NCBI GenBank assembly: GCA_047722935.1
Contig: JBDNZS010000028.1
Location: 1 to 38,580 of the forward strand
Length of the DNA stretch: 38,580 bases
Reading direction: 5' to 3'
Origin: Ethanoligenens sp047722935
Lineage (GTDB): Bacteria > Bacillota > Clostridia > Oscillospirales > Ethanoligenentaceae
The notes below the pieces were generated by a model, which saw only the letters and a list, made by a program, of their open reading frames with translations, was not told where the DNA came from and made no database searches. The translations under genes and the position numbers were made by a program. Below, one piece after another: positions 7,731 through 15,779 of this stretch; positions within the stretch are counted from its first letter, which is position 1, and each line of letters starts with the position of its first letter.

Positions 7731-8489
7731 TCAGCGAAGCTGCTTGCGGCTGTTATAAAAGCCCCGGTAGCACAGATAACAGGCGATGAACGACGCGATG
7801 GCCGTCGTGGAAAGCAGCATGAACGTGACGAGAATTTGGTAGCGGATGGCCTGCACGGGGGAAACGCCGGCGAGAATCAGGCCGGTCATCATGCCGGGCA
7901 GCGAGACGATGCCGAGCGTTTTGGCGGAATCAATCGTGGGCAGCATGCCGGTGCGGATGGACGTGCGGATGATGTCGATGGAAGCGGGGAGAATATCCGC
8001 GCCCAGCGCCAGCCTGGTTTCCACCTCCTCGCGTCTGCTTTGAAATTCCATGGCCATCTGTCGGTAGCAGAGTCCGAGTGCGACCATCGCGTTGCTGACG
8101 ATCATGCCGCTGATGGGCACGATCTGGTTTGGAACATAGCGGATGGCGCCGGAGGCGACGAGCACCGCAAGCGTGGCCCCGGCCCCCGCCGCGATGGAAA
8201 AGAACGAGATGAGCAATCCGTGCGATATTTTTTTGCCTCGCCCAGCGGCATTCCATGCCGCATTAAACACCATGAACAGCACGATCAGCGTCGTGACGAG
8301 CGGATTGTCAATCTTGAATAGGTATGTAAGGATATATCCCACGGCGACCAGCTGGACGATGGCCCGCACGATGCTGATGAGCGTTTCCCTTTCCAGCTTC
8401 AACTTCTGCGTGCAGGAGAAACCCAGAGAGACCAGCACCAGCGAGGATGCGATGAGCAGCGAAAGGGTGCTCACATGGGCTGTGTTCAT
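7731..8489 (-). CDS. fetB: FetB-like (UPF0014) membrane permease
   Basis: A 252-aa integral membrane protein of the FetB/YbbM family with about seven membrane segments. The conserved family core around residues 125-185 is clear: G-M-I-V-S-N-A-M-V, then R-x-E-V-E-T-R-L-A-L-G-A, then G-M-L-P-T-I-D-S-A-K. FetAB exports iron and protects against oxidative stress in E. coli; here the substrate is inferred. The start overlaps the fetA stop (ATGA), so the two are coupled. The N-terminus begins directly with a hydrophobic segment. Confidence 0.88.
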   Translation of the reverse strand: MNTAHVSTLSLLIASSLVLVSLGFSCTQKLKLERETLISIVRAIVQLVAVGYILTYLFKIDNPLVTTLIVLFMVFNAAWNAAGRGKKISHGLLISFFSIAAGAGATLAVLVASGAIRYVPNQIVPISGMIVSNAMVALGLCYRQMAMEFQSRREEVETRLALGADILPASIDIIRTSIRTGMLPTIDSAKTLGIVSLPGMMTGLILAGVSPVQAIRYQILVTFMLLSTTAIASFIACYLCYRGFYNSRKQLR

Positions 8490-9142
8490 TGCAGCGCCTC
8501 CAGTGACCGGATGCGTCCGTTTCCCATCGTGAGGCGGCGTCGGGCGATGCGACGGCTCTGTTCCTCGCTGTGCGTCACCCAAAGAACGGTGACGCCCTCC
8601 CGGTTCAGGGCCTCCACGGCCTGCTCCACGATGTGGGTGTTCTCTGCGTCCAGCGCCGACGTCGCCTCGTCGAGCAACAGAGCGTCCGGTGTGAAAAGGA
8701 GTGTGCGTGCCAACGCGATGCGCTGTTTTTCTCCGCCGGAAAGGCTTTGAATGTCCTGCGCCATGCAGTCTTTGCCCAGTTGAAACAGAGCGAGCATCGC
8801 CCGCGCACGCATCAGGTCCGGCTCCTGTCGGCGGATCTGGTAAGGGTAGACCAGGTTTTCCTCCACCGTTTTTCCAAAAAGCACGGGCGTTTGCAGGCAA
8901 TATGCGACTTTCCGGCGCAGCGCTGTGGGCTCCTGCGTCATCATATCCCGGCCGTCCAGCGTGATGCGGCCGGCGGACGGGCTGATGAGGTGGCAGCACA
9001 GCTTTAAAAGCGTGCTTTTCCCACACCCGGAAGGGCCGACGACTGATAAAAAGTCGCCCTGTTCGATGGAAAGGTCGATTCCCGTCAAAATCTCCTTTTC
9101 ACCGCTGCGATACACGACATCCTGAAGCACAATTTGAGACAA
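8486..9142 (-). CDS. fetA: FetA-like ABC transporter ATPase
   Basis: A 218-aa ABC ATPase with Walker A G-P-S-G-C-G-K-S-T (36-44), Q-loop, signature L-S-G-G-E-K-Q-R (about 133-140), Walker B L-L-L-D-E-A-T-S-A-L-D and the H-loop in W-V-T-H. It is the partner of the overlapping FetB-like permease. The start is a TTG at 9142 preceded by AGGGGG at about 8 nt; no ATG is available in frame. Codon use and GC resemble the following apbE region rather than the AT-richer ars island. Confidence 0.87.
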   Translation of the reverse strand: MSQIVLQDVVYRSGEKEILTGIDLSIEQGDFLSVVGPSGCGKSTLLKLCCHLISPSAGRITLDGRDMMTQEPTALRRKVAYCLQTPVLFGKTVEENLVYPYQIRRQEPDLMRARAMLALFQLGKDCMAQDIQSLSGGEKQRIALARTLLFTPDALLLDEATSALDAENTHIVEQAVEALNREGVTVLWVTHSEEQSRRIARRRLTMGNGRIRSLEALQ

Positions 9143-9464
9143 TGCAATTCCCCCTGTCTGTCCGTTTCAGGATAGCATAAATAGATTGGAAAATCATTAA
9201 AATCTCCCCGACGCTTTTCCGGCCGCGCCGGGTGAAACGACGGCCCCTCATTTGATTTTAATCATCAAGGCGGATACTGTGTGCAGGCGGTTTGCCACGC
9301 CACCCGCTTTTCGCTCCGGCGGGAAACATCGGCTCGTTCACAGTTTTGTGACGCTTCCATCACGGCCATTCCACATTTTTACGTTATAGTAGAAATGACC
9401 AATGCGAACGTGCCGGAAATGTGCACGCGGAGGGATATACAAGTGCAACGGAGGAATTTCTGCC
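9143..9464. other. fetA/apbE divergent intergenic region
   Basis: A 322-bp gap between divergent genes. It holds the direct-repeat promoter for apbE (9246-9278) and an AT-rich stretch at 9180-9205 that probably carries the fetA promoter. The remaining 180 bases form a long leader for apbE with no recognised structure. Confidence 0.5.
9246..9278 (+). promoter_or_regulatory. direct-repeat promoter site 1 (apbE)
   Basis: CCTCAT (9246-9251), 5 bp, TTTAAT (9257-9262), 10 bp, then GATACT (-10, 9273-9278). There is no -35 hexamer. It has the same layout as seven other sites in the window and is probably a binding site for the OmpR-family regulator at 37145-37837. The left half is one of the weaker ones. 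Confidence 0.55.
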
Positions 9465-10274
9465 ATGACACAAGCCCAAAAGCAAATCGAGCCCGCCTGC
9501 CGCCGTTTCGAGGCGCTGGGGACCCTGCGCCTACTTGCGGATGCCAAACGCTTCGCCGTCCGCTCGGGCGGCGCGTTCGATGTGACCGTCCGCCCGCTGG
9601 TCGCCCTGTGGGGCGTCGGCGGGAAAGAGGAGCGTGTACCCGTCCTGCGGGAGATTCGCTGCGCCAGGCGGTTGGTAAACAGCCGCGCGCTGGTCTGCGA
9701 CGCCAAACGCGGCACGGCGTTTTTGAAAAAGACCGGGCAGGCCGTCGATCTCGGCGGCATCGCCAAGGGGTACGCTGCCGACGAGGTCGTGCGCATCCTG
9801 CGGGAAAGCGGCGTGCAAAGCGCGCTGGTCAACTTGGGCGGGAACATCGCGGTGCTGGGCGACCGATCGGACAGGCAGCCCTGGCGCGTCGGCATCCAGA
9901 ACCCCGCGGCAAGACGCGGCGACTATCTGGGCGTGCTGCACCTGACGGGCGGCTCCGTCGTTACCTCTGGCGTCAACGAGCGCTTTTTTATCCAGGACGG
10001 CGTGCGTTGTCACCATCTTATCGACCCGCGCACCGGCCGCCCGGCGCAGAGCGGGCTGTTGAGCGTGACGGTGGTCTGCTCTCGCTCGACGGACGCCGAC
10101 GCGCTTTCCACCGCGCTGTTCATTTTAGGCGTCCGGGGCTTGCCGCTGCTGCGGGCATACGCCGCCGAGGCCGTTTTTGCCATGGAAAACGGCCAGATTT
10201 TTACCACGAAAGGGCTTGCGGGCCGCTTCGTTCTGTTTCCGGCATCTGCGCAAAAAGGAGCGTTTCATGCATAA
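9465..10274 (+). CDS. apbE: ApbE-family FMN transferase, internally shortened
   Basis: A 269-aa ApbE (flavin transferase) homologue; the family is normally about 320-350 aa. Conserved parts are the S-G-G-A-F-D-x-T-V region, D-L-G-G-I-A-K-G-Y-A-A-D (about residues 98-109), L-V-N-L-G-G-N, H-L-I-D-P-x-T-G-x-P and the metal-binding D-A-D-A-L-S-T near residue 208. The N-terminus reaches the family's early ...F-E-A-L-G-T motif at residues 15-20 and then jumps directly to the segment before S-G-G-A-F-D. About 60-70 residues are therefore missing internally. No signal peptide is seen. ApbE attaches FMN to a Ser/Thr of exported flavoproteins; the obvious substrate is the overlapping downstream gene. 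The start at 9465 follows GGAGGA. Confidence 0.8.
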   Translation: MTQAQKQIEPACRRFEALGTLRLLADAKRFAVRSGGAFDVTVRPLVALWGVGGKEERVPVLREIRCARRLVNSRALVCDAKRGTAFLKKTGQAVDLGGIAKGYAADEVVRILRESGVQSALVNLGGNIAVLGDRSDRQPWRVGIQNPAARRGDYLGVLHLTGGSVVTSGVNERFFIQDGVRCHHLIDPRTGRPAQSGLLSVTVVCSRSTDADALSTALFILGVRGLPLLRAYAAEAVFAMENGQIFTTKGLAGRFVLFPASAQKGAFHA

Positions 10275-11592
10275 GCGTAAGCGAAAGATTTCCGTTGTCC
10301 GTATCGTCCGGGCCGTTTCACAGGTTCTTTTTTTCCTGCTTCTGCCCGGGCTGTATATCAGCGCGTTCAGCGGCGTAAAACAGATCGTTCTGAGCATCCT
10401 GCACCACAGCTTCGACCCCGCGACCCTGCTGCCGCAAATCGTTGCCGCGCTCGTCGTTCTACCCGTCACGTTTGTGTTGGGTCGGTTTTTCTGCGGGTGG
10501 ATGTGCGCGTTCGGCTCTCTGGGTGATTTTGTTTATGAGATCACGGCGAAACTACGCGGGCGCGCGCCGCGTATCGGGGAAAAAGCCGACCGCGCGCTCA
10601 AATTTGTCAAATACATCTGGCTGGCGCTGCTCGTCTGGCTGGTGTGGGTGTCCGGCTCCGGCGCGTTTGCGTCCGCGAACCCGTGGGACGCGTTCGGCAT
10701 GCTGCTGACGGTGGGGAAAGCGCCAGCCATCGGTTTTGTGCTCACCAGTCTGCTGCCCGCCTTTTTGCTGCTCGTCGGCATTTTGGTCGGCTCCGCTTTT
10801 GTCCGGCGCTTTTTCTGCCGGTATCTCTGCCCGCTGGGGGCCATTTTCGCCGTGTTTTCCAAAGCGCGCATCACGGCCATCCGAAAAGAGCGGACGTCCT
10901 GTGGAAGCTGTCGTGCCTGCACCAACGCCTGCCCCATGGGCATCCCGCTTTATCGGAAAGATACGTGCCGCTCGGGCGAATGCATCGACTGTCTGGCCTG
11001 CGTGTCGGCCTGCCCGCGCGGGAACGCGGAGCTGATCGTTTCGGGCGGCAGCGTGCGGCCCATCGTGGCGGGCGCGACCGTGACGGCCGCCATCGCCGGG
11101 CTGTACTATGCCGGCTCGTTTTCCGCCGGACTGCTTGGGACGAATGCCGTGGCTGCCGTCGGGGCCTCTTCTTCGACATTGAGCAGCGTTTCCTCACAGG
11201 CGGCGTCCTCTCAAGCCACGGCGTCCTCGGACAGCTCGTCCGCTGCCCAAAGCGGCCAAACGTCCACGGCAAGTTCGCCGGCGTCGTCCGCTTCGACCGC
11301 GCCGTCTGCGAATGCGGCTTCCAAATATAAAGACGGCACCTATCAGGGTTCCGGCACCGGTTTCCGCGGTGGAACGACGACGGTTTCCGTTACCGTGCAG
11401 GGTGGGAAGATTACCAATGTACGCATCGTCTCCACGAACGACGACCAGCAGTTCTTCGAGCGCGCCTACCCGTCGGTGACACAGTCGATTCTCCGTTCGC
11501 AGACACCGCAGGTGGACGCCGTTTCCGGCGCCACGTACAGCAGCCGGGGCATCATGCAGGCGGTGGCCAACGCGCTGGGTAAAGCGGTGTGA
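10267..11592 (+). CDS. membrane 4Fe-4S protein with FMN-binding domain
   Basis: A 441-aa NapH/NosR-like redox protein. Residues 1-215 hold five or so membrane segments with the paired F-F-C-G-W-M-C and F-F-C-R-Y-L-C-P motifs. Two CX2CX2CX3CP clusters follow (about 215-262) for two 4Fe-4S centres. After another membrane segment comes a Ser/Ala/Thr-rich linker (about 300-355), then an FMN-binding domain ending in V-S-G-A-T-Y-S-S, the flavinylation motif recognised by ApbE. It probably moves electrons from the cytoplasm to an extracytoplasmic covalently bound FMN. The start (ATG 10267, AAGGAG) overlaps the apbE stop by 8 bp, so the pair is an enzyme-substrate operon. Confidence 0.88.
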   Translation: MHKRKRKISVVRIVRAVSQVLFFLLLPGLYISAFSGVKQIVLSILHHSFDPATLLPQIVAALVVLPVTFVLGRFFCGWMCAFGSLGDFVYEITAKLRGRAPRIGEKADRALKFVKYIWLALLVWLVWVSGSGAFASANPWDAFGMLLTVGKAPAIGFVLTSLLPAFLLLVGILVGSAFVRRFFCRYLCPLGAIFAVFSKARITAIRKERTSCGSCRACTNACPMGIPLYRKDTCRSGECIDCLACVSACPRGNAELIVSGGSVRPIVAGATVTAAIAGLYYAGSFSAGLLGTNAVAAVGASSSTLSSVSSQAASSQATASSDSSSAAQSGQTSTASSPASSASTAPSANAASKYKDGTYQGSGTGFRGGTTTVSVTVQGGKITNVRIVSTNDDQQFFERAYPSVTQSILRSQTPQVDAVSGATYSSRGIMQAVANALGKAV

Positions 11593-11650
11593 AGCGCCGC
11601 TCTCTCTCCGTTTTCCCGATCGCGTTTTTATGTTTTGGATAACCCCCGCT

Positions 11651-11709
11651 ACGCACAGCAGCCTTTGCCACGGTATTTTGCGGCAAAGGCTGCTGTGCGT
11701 TTGGCTTTG
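11651..11709. terminator. 19-bp hairpin terminator
   Basis: Two perfect 19-bp arms (11651-11669 and 11682-11700) with a 12-nt loop lie between convergent genes and are followed by T-rich sequence on the plus side. It probably ends the apbE operon, and perhaps the ferritin-like gene from the other side. Confidence 0.75.
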
Positions 11710-11720
11710 TGTGTCTGCTT

Positions 11721-12035
11721 TTATTGCAGCGGCGCTTGAAAATTCGTCTGTCGCTGTTGCTGGATGGCCTGCTTTCCTTTGTCCGTCTGCGCGCCGTCGT
11801 TCGGGCTGAGAACGGCGAGCAGCTCCTGCAGCTCTCCCACATGCTGGCGTTCTTCTTCCGCAATGTGTCCCAGCGTTTTTTTGACGCGCTCGTCGTTTGT
11901 GGCCATCACATGGGCCTCGTAGCCGATGATCGCCTCCAGCTCGCCTGCAAGATCCACCCGGATCGCCTGTAGCAGCTCCCCATTGGTAAGCGGTCTGGAA
12001 ACATTGGCAATAAACGGGTCTCCTAATAACGCCAT
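11721..12035 (-). CDS. small ferritin-like (EncFtn-type) protein
   Basis: A 104-aa two-helix protein. Helix one carries L-x-G-E-L-E-A-I-I-G-Y-E (about residues 30-41) and helix two carries I-A-E-E-E-R-Q-H-V-G-E-L (about 58-69). This Glu...Glu plus E-x-x-H pattern belongs to encapsulated-ferritin-like and related small di-iron proteins that dimerise to build a four-helix ferroxidase site. The C-terminal 30 residues are Gln-rich and polar, where encapsulin cargo-targeting peptides sit in this family, but no clear targeting motif is seen and no encapsulin gene is in the window. The start follows AAGGAG with 8-nt spacing. Confidence 0.7.
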   Translation of the reverse strand: MALLGDPFIANVSRPLTNGELLQAIRVDLAGELEAIIGYEAHVMATNDERVKKTLGHIAEEERQHVGELQELLAVLSPNDGAQTDKGKQAIQQQRQTNFQAPLQ

Positions 12036-12142
12036 ATGGCACGCTCCTTTTTTAAATACTGCCGTTATTTTTTGCAGACCGCGGCCGGTTATGCGTGCCG
12101 GTGCGCGGGTGGCCGGGCGTGTTTACAGAAGAGCCATACGGT

Positions 12143-12175
12143 TCTCATCCGGTGTTAATCCGCCGGCTTTATGAT
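12143..12175 (+). promoter_or_regulatory. direct-repeat promoter site 2 (vanZ)
   Basis: TCTCAT (12143-12148), 5 bp, GTTAAT (12154-12159), 10 bp, then TATGAT (-10, 12170-12175). Transcription would start near 12182, which rules out ATGs upstream and supports the vanZ start at 12221. Confidence 0.6.
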
Positions 12176-12220
12176 AGGGGCAAAGATACGGATCGGGTGC
12201 TCAGAAAGCTGGTGGTTCAT

Positions 12221-12952
12221 ATGCGTACAAATCAAACCGGAACAGGCTCCCAAAAGGCGTTTGTGTTTCTGCTTTTCATGCTCTATATGGCCGCGCTGTT
12301 GAAAATTCTGCTGCTGCGAAACGCCGTCATGCTTTCGGGAAGTGGGGCCCATGCGGTCAACCTCATCCCTTTGCACACCATTTTCTATTATATCGGTGTC
12401 GCGCTGTCCGGCGGCGCGGCCGGCATGCGGCAGGCGTTCGCCAATCTTGCGGGGAACGTGATCCTGTTTCTCCCGTTTGGCTATTTTATACCGATGCTCA
12501 TAAAGCCTCTTCGCCGGGGTACACGAATCACGCTGGTCACGGTCGGGTTCAGCTTGATGATCGAGGTGCTCCAATATGTGCTGCATGTGGGCAGCAGCGA
12601 TGTGGACGATGTCATCCTGAACACGTTGGGCGGCCTTGCCGGCTTTGCCTTGCTGCAACTGATTTCCAATCGCAGACCGCTGACGTGGGGCGGCTACGCC
12701 AAAATTCTGTATTTGTCGGCATTTCTGCTTTGCAGCGGATACGTTTTTGCCGCGACGCAGTATAGCGCGCAGCTCGGAATCAGCCCGATTGCGTTGTCGA
12801 CGCCGTCCTCGGCCGTAGCATTCATCCGCACGGCGGGCGTGCAAGGCGACCCCGCCGTGGAAACCGGGGAAGCTGTGGCGGCGCGCGGCGACCGCCCGTT
12901 GGATGATCTGCACGCGGAGATATTCCACGAAACGCAGGCCGACGCCACATAG
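12221..12952 (+). CDS. VanZ-family membrane protein
   Basis: A 243-aa VanZ-like protein with about five membrane segments. The family core is visible: N-L-I-P-L-H-T (about 46-52), N-x-A-G-N-V-I-L-F-L-P-F-G-Y near residue 80, and the second-half E-V-L-Q-Y-V-L-H-V-G-S-S-D-V-D-D-V-I-L-N-T-L-G-G. VanZ proteins give low-level glycopeptide or lipoglycopeptide resistance by an unknown mechanism at the cell surface. The last 60 residues form an extended soluble tail. The start is chosen from the predicted transcription start; its Shine-Dalgarno (GGTGG) is weak, and a GTG about 8 codons upstream is an alternative. Confidence 0.8.
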   Translation: MRTNQTGTGSQKAFVFLLFMLYMAALLKILLLRNAVMLSGSGAHAVNLIPLHTIFYYIGVALSGGAAGMRQAFANLAGNVILFLPFGYFIPMLIKPLRRGTRITLVTVGFSLMIEVLQYVLHVGSSDVDDVILNTLGGLAGFALLQLISNRRPLTWGGYAKILYLSAFLLCSGYVFAATQYSAQLGISPIALSTPSSAVAFIRTAGVQGDPAVETGEAVAARGDRPLDDLHAEIFHETQADAT

Positions 12953-12966
12953 CCGCGCCCGCGGCT
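12951..12966. terminator. short GC hairpin between convergent genes
   Basis: AGCCGCG and CGCGGCT arms overlap the end of vanZ and of the P-type ATPase gene. There is no T tract, so termination efficiency is uncertain. Confidence 0.35.
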
Positions 12967-15494
12967 CACCGGTGCCGCAGAAAGAGCTTCACCAGCTCAT
13001 ACCACAAAACGGCTGCCGCAGAGATGCCCAGAACAACGAGGATCTGCACGCCGGAAAGCGGCGACAGCTTCAAAAAACCGGAAAGCGGGGAATACAAAAC
13101 CAAAGCAAGGCCCGCAATGGTTCCCACCATCGTCGCCCACATGACCCGATCGCGCATCAGGCGTTTTGCCGTGACAAAGACGGCATCCCGGTCGGAGCTG
13201 TTCACCTGAACCAGCAGCATGTTGCTGATAAAGAGAATGGCCAGGCCCATCGCACGGGCGGTAGGTGCGTGATGCGCCGGGTCGCTTTGCAAAACCGCGG
13301 CGTATACGCCAAACGAGGCTGCGAAAACGGCCAGGCCTTGCAAAACGCTTTTCAAAAGCCCTTTTGCCCCGATGATCTTTTCATAGGGGTCGCGTGGCCC
13401 GCGCGCCATGATATTCTGTTCGGCAGGCTGGCGCTCCAGAACGATGGAACAAGTCGGGTCGATAATCAGCTCCAGCAGCACCACATGCAGCGGGAGCAAA
13501 AACAGGCTGGCGGGGTTGATGCCGAGCATGGGCGCCAGCAGGCAGGAAAGCGCGATGGGTATGTGGATGGTGAACACATAGCCCACGGCTTTTCGGATGT
13601 TGTCGTAGATGCGCCGGCCGTCGCCGATGGTGTCCACGATGGTCGTAAAGCGGTCGTCAAGCAGGATCAGATCCGCGGCCTCCCGCGAGACCTGCGAGCC
13701 CCGCTTGCCCATGGCAATGCCGATGTCGGCATATTTCAGCGCGGGCGCGTCGTTGACGCCATCGCCGGTCATGGCGACCACCTCGCCGTTTTCTTTGAGC
13801 GCTTTGACAATGTGCATTTTGTGCGCGGGCACAACGCGGGAAAAGATGTTTGTTTCCCGCACGTTCTCGCAGAGCGCTTCATCCGTCATCTGGTCCAGTT
13901 CGTCGCCGGTGGTGATTTTTTCACAGCCCGGCATGCCGATCTGGCGGGCGATGGAACTGGCGGTCACGCCGTTGTCTCCTGTGATCATCACGACGCGGAT
14001 ACCGGCGCGCACGCAGCGCCGGATGTCCTCTTTTATAGTTTCCCGCGGTGGGTCGGCAAGCCCAACCAGCCCGCAAAGCTGCAGGCTGCATGCTGACAAG
14101 CCCGGCGGAACTGTCTCGCCGTCCGCCAGAATCTGCCGGCCGACCGCGATTACGCGCAGACCCTGCCGGGACATCTCGCCCAGATGCGTCCGTACGGTAT
14201 CGAGCGCCTGATCGGCCAGCCCGCAGAGCGCCAGAATCTTTTCCGGCGAGCCCTTTGCCGCGATGATGGTGCGGCCGTCACGTTTCCAGACATGCCCCAT
14301 CATTTTGGCCTCGTTGGTAAAGGGATATTCCGTGACCAGCTCGCCTGAAAATAAGTGCTCTTTGGTAAGCCCCATGCGCGCGCAATGTGCGAGCATGGCC
14401 TGCTCCATCGGGTCATAGGCGTCCGTTTCGCAGCCCATACCCATGATTTCCGACAGCCGCGTTTGGTCGCCGTCTGCCGCCCAGATTTCCTGAACGGTCA
14501 TGCGGTTCATCGTGATCGTGCCGGTCTTGTCCACACACAAAACGGAAACCGAGCCGAGTGTTTCCACGGCGGGCAGCCTGCGAACCAACGACTGCTTTTT
14601 TGCAAGACGCCATGCGCCTAAGGACAGAAAAACGGTGAGGATGACGGGAAACTCCTCTGGAATCATCGCCATGGCCAGTGTGATGCCGGACAGAATGCTT
14701 TCGATCAGCCGGTCTTTGAAAAGATGGTCGGGAATGTTCAGCCAGGTCACACAGCAGACCAGCGCGAACAAAACGGCTGCGATGCCCGCGCTGAGCTTCA
14801 CCAGCCGCCCGGTCTGCGTTTGAAGCGGTGTGCGGCTTTCCGGCGCAGCGGCCACATGCGCGCCGATTTTGCCATATTCCGTCTCCGCGCCGATCCGCTC
14901 GACACGGATCAGTGCGCTGCCCTGCGTCACCAGTGTGCCGGCATAGCAGTAATCGAGCCGCCAGACGCCGTTTGGGTTTGCCGCGGCGGTGTCCGCGACC
15001 GTTTTCCAAACGCCCTCCGCCTCACCTGTCAAGGACGATTCATCGACGCAAAGATCGTTTGCGCGGACGATCTCGCCGTCCGCCGGGATCTTGACGCCTT
15101 CTTCTATTCGCATCAGGTCGTCTGGAACCAAATCGACGCTGTCGATGACGGTTTCCCTGCCGTCGCGTATCACGCCGATCTGCGGCGCGGAAAGGTCTTT
15201 CAGCGCTTGCAGGGTTCTGTCTGTTTTCCATTCCTGGACGATGTCGATGCTGATGGTGCCGACCACGAAAACCAGCATGATCATGCCGTCACGGTGCTCA
15301 CCCAGGATAAAATAGATGGCGGCTGCGGCCAGCAACAGCACAAACATCGGTTCGGAGAGCGCTTTTACGATTTCATGGAGCAGGCTTTCTTTTTTTGCAG
15401 GGATCAGTTCATTTTTGCCGCATTTTTTCTGCCGTTCCCGTGCCTGCGCGGTGGTAAGGCCAGCCAAGGGTGTGGGTGTGCCATGGTTTGTCAT
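12966..15494 (-). CDS. P-type cation-transporting ATPase
   Basis: An 842-aa P2-type ATPase of the Ca2+/general cation group (COG0474), full length. It has an N-terminal cation ATPase domain, actuator motif L-T-G-E-A (about 155; usually TGES), membrane motif I-P-E-E-F-P in segment 4 (usually PEGLP in calcium pumps), phosphorylation motif D-K-T-G-T near residue 325, K-G-S-P-E in the nucleotide-binding domain and G-D-G-V-N-D-A-P-A near residue 575. The PEEFP variant makes the ion uncertain. AAGGAGGT precedes the ATG. Expression is probably controlled by a long leader with a terminator hairpin. Confidence 0.88.
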   Translation of the reverse strand: MTNHGTPTPLAGLTTAQARERQKKCGKNELIPAKKESLLHEIVKALSEPMFVLLLAAAAIYFILGEHRDGMIMLVFVVGTISIDIVQEWKTDRTLQALKDLSAPQIGVIRDGRETVIDSVDLVPDDLMRIEEGVKIPADGEIVRANDLCVDESSLTGEAEGVWKTVADTAAANPNGVWRLDYCYAGTLVTQGSALIRVERIGAETEYGKIGAHVAAAPESRTPLQTQTGRLVKLSAGIAAVLFALVCCVTWLNIPDHLFKDRLIESILSGITLAMAMIPEEFPVILTVFLSLGAWRLAKKQSLVRRLPAVETLGSVSVLCVDKTGTITMNRMTVQEIWAADGDQTRLSEIMGMGCETDAYDPMEQAMLAHCARMGLTKEHLFSGELVTEYPFTNEAKMMGHVWKRDGRTIIAAKGSPEKILALCGLADQALDTVRTHLGEMSRQGLRVIAVGRQILADGETVPPGLSACSLQLCGLVGLADPPRETIKEDIRRCVRAGIRVVMITGDNGVTASSIARQIGMPGCEKITTGDELDQMTDEALCENVRETNIFSRVVPAHKMHIVKALKENGEVVAMTGDGVNDAPALKYADIGIAMGKRGSQVSREAADLILLDDRFTTIVDTIGDGRRIYDNIRKAVGYVFTIHIPIALSCLLAPMLGINPASLFLLPLHVVLLELIIDPTCSIVLERQPAEQNIMARGPRDPYEKIIGAKGLLKSVLQGLAVFAASFGVYAAVLQSDPAHHAPTARAMGLAILFISNMLLVQVNSSDRDAVFVTAKRLMRDRVMWATMVGTIAGLALVLYSPLSGFLKLSPLSGVQILVVLGISAAAVLWYELVKLFLRHR

Positions 15495-15768
15495 AGAAAG
15501 TTACCTCCTTGTTGGGGTATGGCGCCCATACGCCCGCTCAAAAGTAAGATGCTCTATGGCATTGCATGTTCTACCGATGCCCATATAGATACAAAAAGCA
15601 CCTGTGGGACATCATACTGTCCCACAGGTGCGATGAATCGACCCGTTGCCGTCACGGCCCGGCTGGCCGAACCGTGAGTCCGCGCCGCCTGATCAGTTTG
15701 TACTGTAGATGGAATATGCAGTGCAAAGAGATGCGTTCAGTTTAACATGCGCTTCCGCGTCCTGTCAA
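15495..15768 (-). promoter_or_regulatory. ATPase promoter and structured leader with attenuator
   Basis: On the minus strand TTGACA (15763-15768) and TAAACT (15739-15744), 18 bp apart, form a promoter right after the ferritin-like gene. The leader of about 235 nt contains a GC-rich hairpin (around 15652-15677: TCACGG...CCGTGA) and then a perfect 14-bp terminator hairpin (15598-15611 with 15618-15631) followed by five Us (15593-15597). The ATPase start comes 100 nt later. A terminator between promoter and gene is the arrangement of a riboswitch or other attenuator. I cannot match it to a named riboswitch class. Confidence 0.55.
15593..15631 (-). terminator. intrinsic terminator inside ATPase leader
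   Basis: Arms GCACCTGTGGGACA and TGTCCCACAGGTGC with a 6-nt loop, then TTTTT in the minus direction. It is either a conditional attenuator of the ATPase gene or the terminator of the upstream ferritin-like gene. Confidence 0.75.
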
Positions 15769-15779
15769 GACTGCGGCGT

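Noticed and set aside
9180..9212. Direct-repeat regulon site for fetA
   Set aside because: One TTTAAT half-site and a weak -10 (TCTATT) are present on the minus strand, but the second half-site is absent (2 of 6).
9281..10378. 365-codon plus-strand frame across apbE
   Set aside because: It is Arg/Pro-rich with no family features, a typical shadow of the GC-rich apbE frame, which has clear ApbE motifs.
15495..15768. T-box or yybP-ykoY (manganese) riboswitch
   Set aside because: The T-box GGGTGG-type sequence and the GGGGAGUAG-type loop of the manganese riboswitch are not present, so no class is named.
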